Assembly (NCBI GenBank): GCA_030374805.1
Contig: JARGSG010000128.1
Location: forward strand, 57,805 to 121,804
Origin: Gracilaria gracilis
Taxonomy: Eukaryota > Rhodophyta > Florideophyceae > Gracilariales > Gracilariaceae
Direction of reading: 5' to 3'
Length of the DNA: 64,000 nt
Shown here: piece after piece, positions 1 to 8,608 of the stretch
How positions within the stretch are numbered: the first letter of the stretch is position 1
How the letters are laid out: each line of letters opens with the position of its first letter
Translations under genes and position numbers: made by a program
The notes under the pieces: generated by a model
Seen by the model: the letters and a program-made list of their open reading frames with translations, nothing else
What the model was told of the DNA's origin: nothing
The model's database searches: none

Positions 1-351
1 GTCATTGGAATATTCACTGACATGGTAGACACTAGGACTCCAGAAACGAAACTCAGAGAAGAACTTGATGAGTATGTACAATCGGAACCATTCCAAAATT
101 ATCTCAAGAACCAAGCAGAGTATTACAAAAGCCTGAACTATGATGTTTTTACATTAATGGTTGATGCCAAAACCGTTGGTCTTGATCAAGAAGGTAATGA
201 TCCTACAAGAGTTACCAATGAGTCTGTGGTGGCGCTGAGTGAAAAAGCACAGGCAGACATTGCCAATGCAAATCTCCGATTGGCATTAGTGGACAATACA
301 GAAACAGGCCACAGACTATTCGGGCGATTGGGGGCCGAAATCACATTTTAA
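1..351 (+). pseudogene. RTX-like repeat protein, leftmost visible segment (open to window edge)
   Basis: This frame is open from base 1 and its first ATG is at 22, so the gene probably begins left of the window. The segment encodes a mixed helical stretch without a signal peptide and ends at a TAA (349-351) just as glycine-rich nonapeptides begin (GRLGAE). The -1 frame takes over at once with GGMGSNKIF and GGYGNDLL, the calcium-binding RTX pattern GGxGxDxUx. The simplest reading is one long gene with a single-base loss in or near the G run at 330-334, or an assembly error there. Alternatively the first ORF is a separate small protein, which I think less likely. Calcium binding is family knowledge; secretion or function is not visible here. 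Confidence 0.5.
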
Positions 352-1859
352 TGGGAGGAATGGGCTCGAATAAGATATTTGGCGGTTACGGTAATGATTT
401 GCTACGGTTCCACCCAGGAATTGATTCCCAAGCCGCTGGAGGCCCCGGCGACGTCGACACTCTCCAATTACACTTCTCCGCCTGTCCTGCCTTGGACCAA
501 GTGCAAGAAGATCCAAAGGCTCTAAACCCTGGTCCAGCAAGTCGTCAGCGAATATATGTAGATTTGTCTCGTCAATCCAGAGAAGAAGGTCGTGGTGGCA
601 TTGCTTTGGGAGCTTTACTTCGCGGGATTCATATGTTGGACCGTCGCGTGCTGGCATCCCATATGCACATCCCGGCATTTGTACACGAGTCCGCATTGAG
701 CAATGAAGTAATAGCTCTCTTCAGAACGAACAGTACACAGCTTTCGAGCGCTGACACAGTTCCAATGCGGAAAAAACTGTTATGGTATCTCGCTGATGAC
801 GGTAATTACAAATACCTTACCGATGGACACTATTTCTACCGTCATAGCAACGATGAGCAAGGAAATGCATCGCTTCTTCGAGCAGCATTCACTATGGATG
901 ACGTGGATGTCTCTCAAGCTGTGTATAACGAGTCAGTTGGATACATGCAATACAAGGATAATTTATTCATGGCCCTGCTTACGTTTGCTTTCAAGAAAAC
1001 GACAAGAGTGGATGGAATTGAACGAGTGGTCGTGACCCCTGGAGGCAATGTTGGTGTACCGCACTGTCAAGTTGTTGCTGATCCTTTTGTACAAATGATC
1101 GATTTGTACAAAGGTCATAACGGATATACCTATGTTAATAACGGGTCAAGTACAGTGATTTTCTCAGGGGGCAATTCTCGTGAATTTCAGATTGTGCAAT
1201 ATATCGAAGCAGACAAACCGAGTACGTTGATTATCAATGGAGACAGGCGCGATACATATCGAAACAATCGCAGGGGTGATACGAATCAATACGTGTTACT
1301 GGATCATGATGTTCTCGTATCCGAGGTGAACAGGAAGCCCAACTTGTGCAACGACAAAGTTTGGTCAGAGAACAGAGTTGATCGAGCGGTGTTTGTCAAG
1401 AACATGGAAACAATCATTTTTGGTTCAGATGTTGAAGACTCGTACGACTTTTTAATTGACGCAGTTAACCTCTCGACAGGCCATCGCTTCATCGTCAACA
1501 CTTTCTCAGACTTTTTCTTTGTGGGGACCCAAGGAGATGACTATGTTGCGCTGCAACAAATAGGTGAACGCGGTTCAGTGGACGCCCAGCAGGGTCTTAA
1601 CATGCTTTCCATGGCAGACTGGCGCGGAACGAACCCAATTCGCATCCAACTAGGAAACAAATCGAACCCGATCGGTCTCTTGACTGGGGAGTCACTCAGC
1701 GTCGAACTGCTCAATTTCCAGACGGTGCAAGGGAACACCTACACCACTGAAATCGTAGGACATGAAGTTGAAGACAACTTGCTCATTTCGAACGGTGGTG
1801 AATGTACGGTGAAATCGCGCGGTGGAAACAACACTATGATAACCATGCGCGGTACGCAC
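351..1859 (+). pseudogene. RTX-like repeat protein, middle segment, interrupted by retroelement 1
   Basis: About 503 codons up to the point where the LTR begins. Residues 1-20 hold two RTX-type nonapeptides (GGMGSNKIF, GGYGNDLLR). The rest is a large beta-rich region without a domain I can name, with patches such as SSTVIFSGGNS and FFVGTQGDDY that look like degenerate beta-roll repeats. The frame reaches base 1859 exactly on a codon boundary and continues in frame at 7481 after the retroelement. The ATG at 351 overlaps the preceding stop by one base and is probably not a true start. The protein as encoded here would end inside the LTR, at 1943. Confidence 0.6.
1855..1859. repeat. Target site duplication of retroelement 1, left copy
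   Basis: The pentamer CGCAC lies directly left of the TGTTG end of the LTR, and an identical CGCAC follows the right LTR at 7476-7480. A 5-bp duplication is what Ty3/gypsy integrases make. Confidence 0.9.
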
Positions 1860-2317
1860 TGTTGTTGGATGTTGGCTGATAAAGGGAATTCTAGATCAGG
1901 CGCCAACTACGGTAGAGGGGTTGGAAAGAAGGAGAAAGATTGAGGCAGCTAGACAGAGCGGGCACACCCACACGAAGTTGCTCTTCTGTGTGAGTCACCG
2001 TCCAGGAGGAAGGACGGCCTTTTATGCGTACCCCAGCCAAGCCAGTTGACTGCTGACTTGACAGACGTCATTGCACTTGTACATCACGCTAGCAGCCAAA
2101 GGTTCCGCAGGAACAAGATGGTAGGCGTCTAGAAAACTATCTGACGTAACCCTGACTACGCAATTTCCCGTACTGTCCGTTTGTTGACGTACTGCACGTT
2201 TATCTCGATTTGCGCCCATATGCGTACGCGGCTTAGTCCTGACGTCAGCCAAGACATGTATGATGCATTGATGTATGTCCAACGCAGAGCGGCAACGGTG
2301 ATGCAGAGTAGACAACA
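1860..2317 (-). repeat. LTR of retroelement 1 (3' LTR)
   Basis: 458 bp, ending TGTTG...CAACA, and identical by reading to 7018-7475. In element orientation a TATA-like CATAAAAGG (complement of 2018-2026) precedes the probable transcription start. The inner edge at 2317 lies only 35 bp from the pol stop. The purine stretch there (ACGGGGCGC in element sense) is a weak polypurine tract. Confidence 0.93.
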
Positions 2318-2352
2318 GCGCCCCGTAAGAATTGAAGAGCAGAATGAAAATC

Positions 2353-5300
2353 TTACATGTTTGCAGCAGCGATGTTGCTTTGCCGTTTCGTTCCCGTGGC
2401 GGACACCTCCTCCAGGTATTCCTTTACAAGAACTGGAACGTCGTCGCGGAGAGAATCCAAGGACACCCAATCCATTTCACTTTCAGAGAATCCACGCCAT
2501 TTCACTAACAACTCGGCAATCCCCTTCCTCAGTCTAATATCCTCAAAACGATCAATTACGAGTAGTTCCCCTTGCTGATAAGAAAGGTAGTTGCGTAGTT
2601 CTTCAGTGACCTCGAACTCTCTGTTGCGGAAAAACTTCAACCTTCTTCCGTGGACCTCCTGCTTCTGACCATCCAGCAGCGACTCAATGACAAAGATGTA
2701 CTCCGATCTGCACTCTACGACACGAAATGGCCCCATCCACTTCAGAGAGGGCTTTCGCGTACGTTCGCGTTCCAAGACGCCACGGAGAACAAAGTCACCC
2801 TCCTGAAAGTTTGGAGCACGCACGTTAGTCTTCCTGTTGTGTGATTCAACAGCCTTTCTTCGTTTCTCCGTGCATCGTTCCGCTACCTCTTTGTGCATGG
2901 AACAGAGGGCCTTCTGTGTTTCTTCAATATTGCGGAGTTGTTTTCCACGGATGTTATCGAGAGACAAAATTCTTGTCTTGCCTCCGACTTTCCTTGTGAT
3001 CGCTGACAACGGGGTATCCTGCCTGTGGCCTGTGAATACTGTGAGTGGGCAGCGGTTACCCAGGCGGTCCAAGATAGAGCTGTTGAGAGCAGCCTGAACC
3101 ACGGGCAAGATACTTGGCCAACAGTTCTGTGGGAGTTGAAATTCCGAGAGCAGAGCTCTACACGCTCTCAAAAGCTCGCGGCAAACCACTTCCACAGTTC
3201 CATTTGACCATGGACAATATGCCAGAGTGAAGTGGTGAGATGAATTCGTTTTCTCCTTAAGGTGCCGCACCACTTCGTTCTTGAAGTGCGAGCCCCTGTC
3301 AGAAATCCATTGAGTTACTACCCCAAAGGCAGCAAACCACCGAATTAACTCGTCAGCAACTACTTCTGCCGTATTCTCCGTTGTGGGAACCAACCAAACA
3401 TACCCGCTGTGGTCATCCTTAAGTACAAGGACGTACAGTAGGTCGTCCTGTCCAGGAGACATGTAGCAAAAATCGAAATGTAGCAGTTCGTTTGGCTTCT
3501 CGGCGTGCAAAGCATGTCCCAATGGGCGAGGAATAGTCTTGGCCGGCTCGGTGCAGAGGCAGTGAAGGCAGGTTTTCACGAATGACTTCAAATCGTCATC
3601 CATGTTCTTCCAGTAAAAGAATGCCTTCGTGGTTGCAAGAGTGACTTTCGAACTTCTGTGCCCGCCAGACCCAGTGTGCGCTGCGACAACAATGCGCAGC
3701 TTGAGAAGATCTGAGTCAGATGGGACCCACAGTACGTCTTTCTCGTTTCGGATTCCGTCTTCGGTCTTCGTGAACCCCTTTGGAGGCACCTCCTCTGTTG
3801 ATGACTGTGCCTCTTTGACTTGGTGAATGTCAGGCCAGTCGAGCTTGCTGTCCGTGCCGGGGTTGATTGGTGCTACCATAAGAGCCTTGCATCGTAACAT
3901 CTTGGCGGCGACAACTGTCCTCGTGGGGTTGACAGCCCAACGGGTCAGCATGTCGGCCCATACGTTTTGCACGCCGGGCAAATGCTCTACCACGTATCTA
4001 AACCCACTGAGTTTGATAGCCCAGCGCATCAATTTGCTGGCCGTTTGTCTCGAGATACCAGGGTTCCTCCCGTACGGGTCGTACAAGTACACAAGGTTGG
4101 CATGATCTGTGAAGATGTTTACCTCACGTCCGGTAACCAAGTAATCAAGACGACACATTGATTCCACGATAGCAAAGCCTTCCTTTTCGGGTACTGACCA
4201 GTTGACAGCTGATCCTGTAAAAGAACCCGAAAGGAAACAAAGAGGCTCGTGTTGCTGCTCTTCGATGGCTTTGTGTCGGTCCGACGCAGGCACTTGTGTA
4301 AGAATGGCTGACCAATGTGTATCAGACGCATCTGTAAATAGACACAGATGATGATCGTGCTTAGGATGCGCAAGCTTTACGGCGGCGGTCAGTTGATTTT
4401 TGATGTCAGCAAATGCTAAATCGAGCTCGGCGCCCCATGAGTCGGTGATGGAAAGGTTGCGCAGGGCGCGTTTGGTTCGCTTTCCAGCCTTTGCGTAACA
4501 GCTCTCAAGCAGTTGATGCAGAGGAGCGATGCGTTCAGAGTAAGCGGGAATTGAATTACGCATCCAATTCGTTGCACACACGAATTGCTGGAGCTCGCTC
4601 GCCATACTGGGCTTCCGCATTTCTGTGAGAACTGCATAGTGTCGTGGGTGATACTGTACTCCTTCTGCTGAGATGATGCGCCCACAGAACTGAACTTGAG
4701 AAGCGAATAACGTGGTCTTCTCCGCATGAATCTTCATGCCGATTTCTTCACAGACAAGAAAAAAGGTTTCAAGATTGGCAAGTAGATCTTCTTCGCTCTT
4801 GGCATACAACAGAAAATCGTCGATCCACTGTAAAAGGTTCGACACTCTTCCCTCAAACTTGTTCGAGAGTACGGCTTGAAAGTGATTTCCTGAGTCACTA
4901 CCGCCTTGCAAGAGGCGTTTGGAGGAGTAGACTCCGATTGGAGTTTGAATGGACATCATTTCCTGGGACTCTGCAGAAAGTGGTACCTGCCAATAACCGT
5001 GGGCTAGGTCAATTTTGGCAAAGCATGTGCTTCCCGAAAGATCCTGGAAATGCGATTCCAGATGTGGCATAGCGGACTGGATAGGTACAGTGCGTGCATT
5101 TGGGCCACGGAGGTCTACAGTGAATCTCAGCTTTGTCGAACCAGGTTTCGGTACTGCGAGGGCTGGCGATGCCCACCTGGCTGACGGATTCTTGTAGATG
5201 GCTCCCATAGCCTCCAGTTCGCGTATCGTTCGGATGATGAACTCTCTCTGTTGTGGTGCGTAACGTCTCTGCGACGATCTGTACGGCTTTGCATTTTCAA

Positions 5301-6225
5301 CAGGAGTTATGGTCAGAGGTGGGACGTCAACAGCAGGGTCTGCACCCAATTTGATGCGAAACACGTCTCGATATCGGTCGAGAATTGCGGACACCTTCTG
5401 CATTCCATCGTTTGATATTCCGTTTCGTCTTGCCTCAGTTAGAATCTTCTCGAATGCTTCATCGATAGATTCTTTGGTATCCTTCTTTATGCCCGCTGCG
5501 AGGCACTCGGGCAATTCGATGGGGTCGTCATCTGCACTCATATAAGACATCCCCTGATACCTGGCCGTAGCGAGCTTGGCTCTCTTCGTATCCAACTGGT
5601 TCACGTGCTTGTCGTGGATTTCGTTTCTCACACGAATGAGATGTTCATTGAGGTTGAAACCAATTGAATTCAAGAACGGACGACCGAGTAGAATTTCTTC
5701 GAGCGGATTCTCAACTACATAGAATTCGACCCCACGAACCCGAACAGGAATATTGGATCCAGGGAGGAAAATTGTAACGGTGAGTGTTACTGAACGGGAC
5801 GAGTGCGTGTCAGGGTCTTCGTCTGATTTGAAAACGCCTGTGAGATACACTGGGTTCTCGAAGTTCTTGACCGGAAGATTGGGAACAGAAGAAATCAGTC
5901 TACTGTAGAGGTTATGATCAATCGCGCTGAAATCCGACCCGGAGTCACCAAGCGATAGATCGAACACAGTGTCTTCCAGAGCAACACGGAATCTACTTGC
6001 ATCGCTGTCAGGCAGAGCCGTCGTTGGAGTGCCCGAACCTCTCATAGTCTTCGCCTTCTTTACATCCTTCTTCGTGTAGTGTTTCTCGAAAATTTCCCTC
6101 TTCCGTTCAGTTGACGTGATGGGACAATCTTTGAGACGGTGAATCCCGTCACACTTTTCGTTCAGGCAAGGCTCAGACCATTCTGAGTCTTTTCGTTTTC
6201 CCAAACGAAAATTGGAATTCCGAAG
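2353..6225 (-). CDS. pol: Pol polyprotein of retroelement 1 (PR-RT-RH-INT-chromodomain)
   Basis: A frame of 1,283 codons counted from a TTG at 6204; the open frame extends to the gag stop and no ATG lies near its start. In order: a zinc knuckle (CLNEKC...H...C, residues 13-27), aspartic protease with DSG in place of DTG (87-89), RT with the KIDLAHGYW aspartate (399) and IDDF (DD 462-463) in place of YxDD, RNase H (FTDASD, about 624), integrase zinc region (H843, H849, C879, C882), and integrase catalytic D911, D969 and E1005 with exact DD35E spacing. A C-terminal chromodomain follows (VKWRGFSESEMDWV). It is in the same frame as gag, separated by one TAA, so it is probably made by stop readthrough. 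No internal stop or shift is visible. Confidence 0.93.
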   Translation of the reverse strand, partial: LRNSNFRLGKRKDSEWSEPCLNEKCDGIHRLKDCPITSTERKREIFEKHYTKKDVKKAKTMRGSGTPTTALPDSDASRFRVALEDTVFDLSLGDSGSDFSAIDHNLYSRLISSVPNLPVKNFENPVYLTGVFKSDEDPDTHSSRSVTLTVTIFLPGSNIPVRVRGVEFYVVENPLEEILLGRPFLNSIGFNLNEHLIRVRNEIHDKHVNQLDTKRAKLATARYQGMSYMSADDDPIELPECLAAGIKKDTKESIDEAFEKILTEARRNGISNDGMQKVSAILDRYRDVFRIKLGADPAVDVPPLTITPVENAKPYRSSQRRYAPQQREFIIRTIRELEAMGAIYKNPSARWASPALAVPKPGSTKLRFTVDLRGPNARTVPIQSAMPHLESHFQDLSGSTCFAKIDLAHGYWQVPLSAESQEMMSIQTPIGVYSSKRLLQGGSDSGNHFQAVLSNKFEGRVSNLLQWIDDFLLYAKSEEDLLANLETFFLVCEEIGMKIHAEKTTLFASQVQFCGRIISAEGVQYHPRHYAVLTEMRKPSMASELQQFVCATNWMRNSIPAYSERIAPLHQLLESCYAKAGKRTKRALRNLSITDSWGAELDLAFADIKNQLTAAVKLAHPKHDHHLCLFTDASDTHWSAILTQVPASDRHKAIEEQQHEPLCFLSGSFTGSAVNWSVPEKEGFAIVESMCRLDYLVTGREVNIFTDHANLVYLYDPYGRNPGISRQTASKLMRWAIKLSGFRYVVEHLPGVQNVWADMLTRWAVNPTRTVVAAKMLRCKALMVAPINPGTDSKLDWPDIHQVKEAQSSTEEVPPKGFTKTEDGIRNEKDVLWVPSDSDLLKLRIVVAAHTGSGGHRSSKVTLATTKAFFYWKNMDDDLKSFVKTCLHCLCTEPAKTIPRPLGHALHAEKPNELLHFDFCYMSPGQDDLLYVLVLKDDHSGYVWLVPTTENTAEVVADELIRWFAAFGVVTQWISDRGSHFKNEVVRHLKEKTNSSHHFTLAYCPWSNGTVEVVCRELLRACRALLSEFQLPQNCWPSILPVVQAALNSSILDRLGNRCPLTVFTGHRQDTPLSAITRKVGGKTRILSLDNIRGKQLRNIEETQKALCSMHKEVAERCTEKRRKAVESHNRKTNVRAPNFQEGDFVLRGVLERERTRKPSLKWMGPFRVVECRSEYIFVIESLLDGQKQEVHGRRLKFFRNREFEVTEELRNYLSYQQGELLVIDRFEDIRLRKGIAELLVKWRGFSESEMDWVSLDSLRDDVPVLVKEYLEEVSATGTKRQSNIAAANM

Positions 6226-6228
6226 TTA
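6226..6228 (-). promoter_or_regulatory. Gag stop codon, candidate readthrough site (UAA CUU)
   Basis: Gag ends GCA TCG TAA and the same frame continues CTT CGG AAT TCC without another stop through all of pol. No overlap or ATG exists that would allow frameshifting or reinitiation nearby, so readthrough of the UAA is the simplest way to make Gag-Pol. Confidence 0.55.
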
Positions 6229-6957
6229 CGATGCTTCCTTTCTGTTGGCATTTTCGACTTTTGATGTCGAAGCCTGCTTTCGGGGGCGGTCATGTAGCTG
6301 CTTGGACTTCTGAGGGTTGACACGAGACAGGGCGGTCTCCGTGAGAGAGAGCTTCAATGCTATGTTGGCCACCTCATCCTTGAACAACTTTATATCAGAA
6401 AGCTGACTTTTCGTCCATCCTCTGCGTAGCATCTTGATCCTCTCCTGCAACACATTTGGCTGAAATTTGCTCACAAGGCGATCGAGAAATTTTTTCGCCA
6501 TATCACTGTCCTTCAACACCTCCGAAGCGTTGTTCTGATCAAGAGCAGTGATGAAGTCAATGACAAAGTTTGCTACACCTCCGGAGGGGTCCTCCCTGTT
6601 GGGCTTGAACGTGACGTGCCGCAGAGTGGCGTCAATTCGTTCCGATAGATCCTTCGGTGTAGACGTCGAAGCCTTCTCGAACCAAACCTTTACCATGTCT
6701 GAGGTTGCTTCCTCTACTGTAGAAGCATCTCCAATTTCTCCAATGAGACAAAGAGCGTGCAGCGTAGCAGAATCCATGCAATCCTTGATAGAGGCCAGTG
6801 AAAGCTTCGAGTTGTCATCACGGTCTTTGTTCACATCATCAACCTTAGCCTTGTAGGCAGCGTAGGATGTCTCAAATTTGATCAATGACGGCTGATCTAC
6901 TGCCTTCAATAGCGGTGGCTGAATTACGGACACAACTCCGTAGTTTGACGTCGCCAT
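6226..6957 (-). CDS. gag: Gag of retroelement 1
   Basis: 243 aa from an ATG 60 bp inside the LTR. The mid-region (residues about 40-200) is helical with the layout of a Ty3-type capsid (VKVWFEKASTS, FVIDFITALDQ, FLDRLVSKFQP), and the C-terminus is basic (KQLHDRPRKQ). It has no zinc knuckle of its own: the CX4CX3HX4C knuckle is encoded just after the stop, at the start of pol. Gag is therefore short for the family, and the nucleocapsid would be made only in the readthrough product. Assignment rests on position and capsid-like pattern. Confidence 0.85.
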   Translation of the reverse strand: MATSNYGVVSVIQPPLLKAVDQPSLIKFETSYAAYKAKVDDVNKDRDDNSKLSLASIKDCMDSATLHALCLIGEIGDASTVEEATSDMVKVWFEKASTSTPKDLSERIDATLRHVTFKPNREDPSGGVANFVIDFITALDQNNASEVLKDSDMAKKFLDRLVSKFQPNVLQERIKMLRRGWTKSQLSDIKLFKDEVANIALKLSLTETALSRVNPQKSKQLHDRPRKQASTSKVENANRKEAS

Positions 6958-7017
6958 GGTTCACAGCATTCACCAATATCAACTTCAGCACCCTTACTCT
7001 TTCGAAACAAAGCGCTT

Positions 7018-7475
7018 TGTTGTTGGATGTTGGCTGATAAAGGGAATTCTAGATCAGGCGCCAACTACGGTAGAGGGGTTGGAAAGAAGGAGAAAGATTG
7101 AGGCAGCTAGACAGAGCGGGCACACCCACACGAAGTTGCTCTTCTGTGTGAGTCACCGTCCAGGAGGAAGGACGGCCTTTTATGCGTACCCCAGCCAAGC
7201 CAGTTGACTGCTGACTTGACAGACGTCATTGCACTTGTACATCACGCTAGCAGCCAAAGGTTCCGCAGGAACAAGATGGTAGGCGTCTAGAAAACTATCT
7301 GACGTAACCCTGACTACGCAATTTCCCGTACTGTCCGTTTGTTGACGTACTGCACGTTTATCTCGATTTGCGCCCATATGCGTACGCGGCTTAGTCCTGA
7401 CGTCAGCCAAGACATGTATGATGCATTGATGTATGTCCAACGCAGAGCGGCAACGGTGATGCAGAGTAGACAACA
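7018..7475 (-). repeat. LTR of retroelement 1 (5' LTR)
   Basis: 458 bp, identical by reading to 1860-2317. The TATA-like complement is at 7177-7184. The sequence inside the LTR edge in element sense is AAGCGCTTTGTTTCG, which does not begin TGG. A normal tRNA 3'-end primer site is therefore not evident. Confidence 0.93.
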
Positions 7476-7480
7476 CGCAC
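7476..7480. repeat. Target site duplication of retroelement 1, right copy
   Basis: CGCAC, a perfect copy of 1855-1859. Confidence 0.9.
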
Positions 7481-8569
7481 ACACTTGTCGGCCGCTCAGG
7501 CCAGGACTCGTACGAGCTTTACGGTCCTATCACATCGGAATTTGTCGTCGTGAGGATCATGAAGTCTAAAACCAACACAGTCACTGCGTCTGCGACCAAT
7601 GGAGTTTGGGAAAATGGGAAGTTAACTGTTTCAGTACTTACGGGCGAACACCCATTTCTTCACATTGTCCAAGATTCGATTCAGATTGATCATTCTGGAA
7701 TCAAAGCCGACACAACCACTCTGGCGCAAAACGTTGGAAGTGTTACTGCCTTCGGAGATAAATTGGCGTACACCGTTGGGACGTGGTTCGATACTCTTCG
7801 CAGAGGGCGTTCTGTAACTATTCGAATCAAATTCAAGGTTCGTGGTTCCACGACCCGCATTAGGGAATCAAGCATGGGTAATCGGCTGAAGCTCCACAAT
7901 TTCGCGAACAAGTCAGAGCTAGAAGTCAGCATTGATAGCGACTTCAATCTTCAATTCACCACACTCTCCAACTGGTTGGTATTCAAGGATATGTTCTGGG
8001 GTGAATTGTATCGCTCAGGCGTGACCAGTTTGGAAATGCTCGTTGGTAATTTTGTCATGCGCTTCCCAGTCGTTCAGTTCAATGGCAAAGATGCTGATAA
8101 TGCTTGGTTAAAGGAGAAACAAATTTCCGACTTCTTAATGGAGAAGTTATCTTCGTACAGAAAACCGAAGATCTGTATCCGAGGCGGTCTGGAATGCGAG
8201 AGTTCCAACATATTTAACAGCATCAAAGAGGTGATGACAACCACCGCTGATTTGTTTCTCACCGGACCTGGAACCGATGTTCTGCTATGCAGACGCCGGA
8301 ATGTGACGTATCGAAGTGGAACCGGAAATGCAATATTTGATCTGACTCGTGTCGGAACTGGGAGTACCGGGAATTGCTCTGTGACCAAGGTGGATTCTGC
8401 AACCGGAAATGTGTTGATTGCCATTTCTGCAGATCCTGCGGAGTGTGTTAATATTCGGTTCAAAGCCAGGAACGCCGAAGTGAAGACCGGGAACAAAATT
8501 ATGGTCATCAAAGGGGCGCATCCAACCACCGTCAGTACTGAAAAAGTTGCTTCTGATGAATTGCCCTGA
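7481..8569 (+). pseudogene. RTX-like repeat protein, continuation after retroelement 1
   Basis: Joining 1859 to 7481 keeps the reading frame, and the frame then runs to a TGA at 8567-8569. The product is beta-rich with repeated GTG/GNAIFDL and GTGSTGNCS motifs near its end, resembling degenerate beta-roll turns. No catalytic motif is recognised. The first ATG in this block is at 7559, but nothing suggests it is a natural start. After the TGA the same frame stays open for 13 codons to the ATG at 8609, so the stop is probably a nonsense change inside one gene, or marks two adjacent genes. Confidence 0.55.
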
Positions 8570-8608
8570 AAGTTTAAAAGCGGTCAAGGAGAAGCACCTT
8601 TCGTCGAA

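Larger units (their letters stand above)
1860..7475 (-). mobile_element. Retroelement 1: complete, very young Ty3/gypsy chromodomain element
   Basis: A 5,616-bp element in minus orientation. It has two 458-bp LTRs that read as identical, ending TGTTG/CAACA, and a 5-bp target duplication CGCAC. Inside lie gag (6226-6957) and pol (2353-6225), with protease, reverse transcriptase, RNase H, integrase and chromodomain in the Ty3 order. Identical LTRs, uninterrupted coding frames and an intact target duplication all point to a recent insertion. It is unlike families A and B in the same window: its LTR is different, it has no antisense ORF and it lacks the TGGTCTCCC primer site. It disrupts the RTX-like host gene. 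Confidence 0.95.

Noticed and set aside
316..696. Minus-strand open frame opposite the RTX-like gene
   Set aside because: It lies fully within the better-supported plus-strand frame and shows no domain, start context or composition of its own.
2156..2537. Open frames crossing the LTR of element 1, on both strands
   Set aside because: LTR sequence is non-coding here, and the same frames recur in the other LTR as expected for a repeat.
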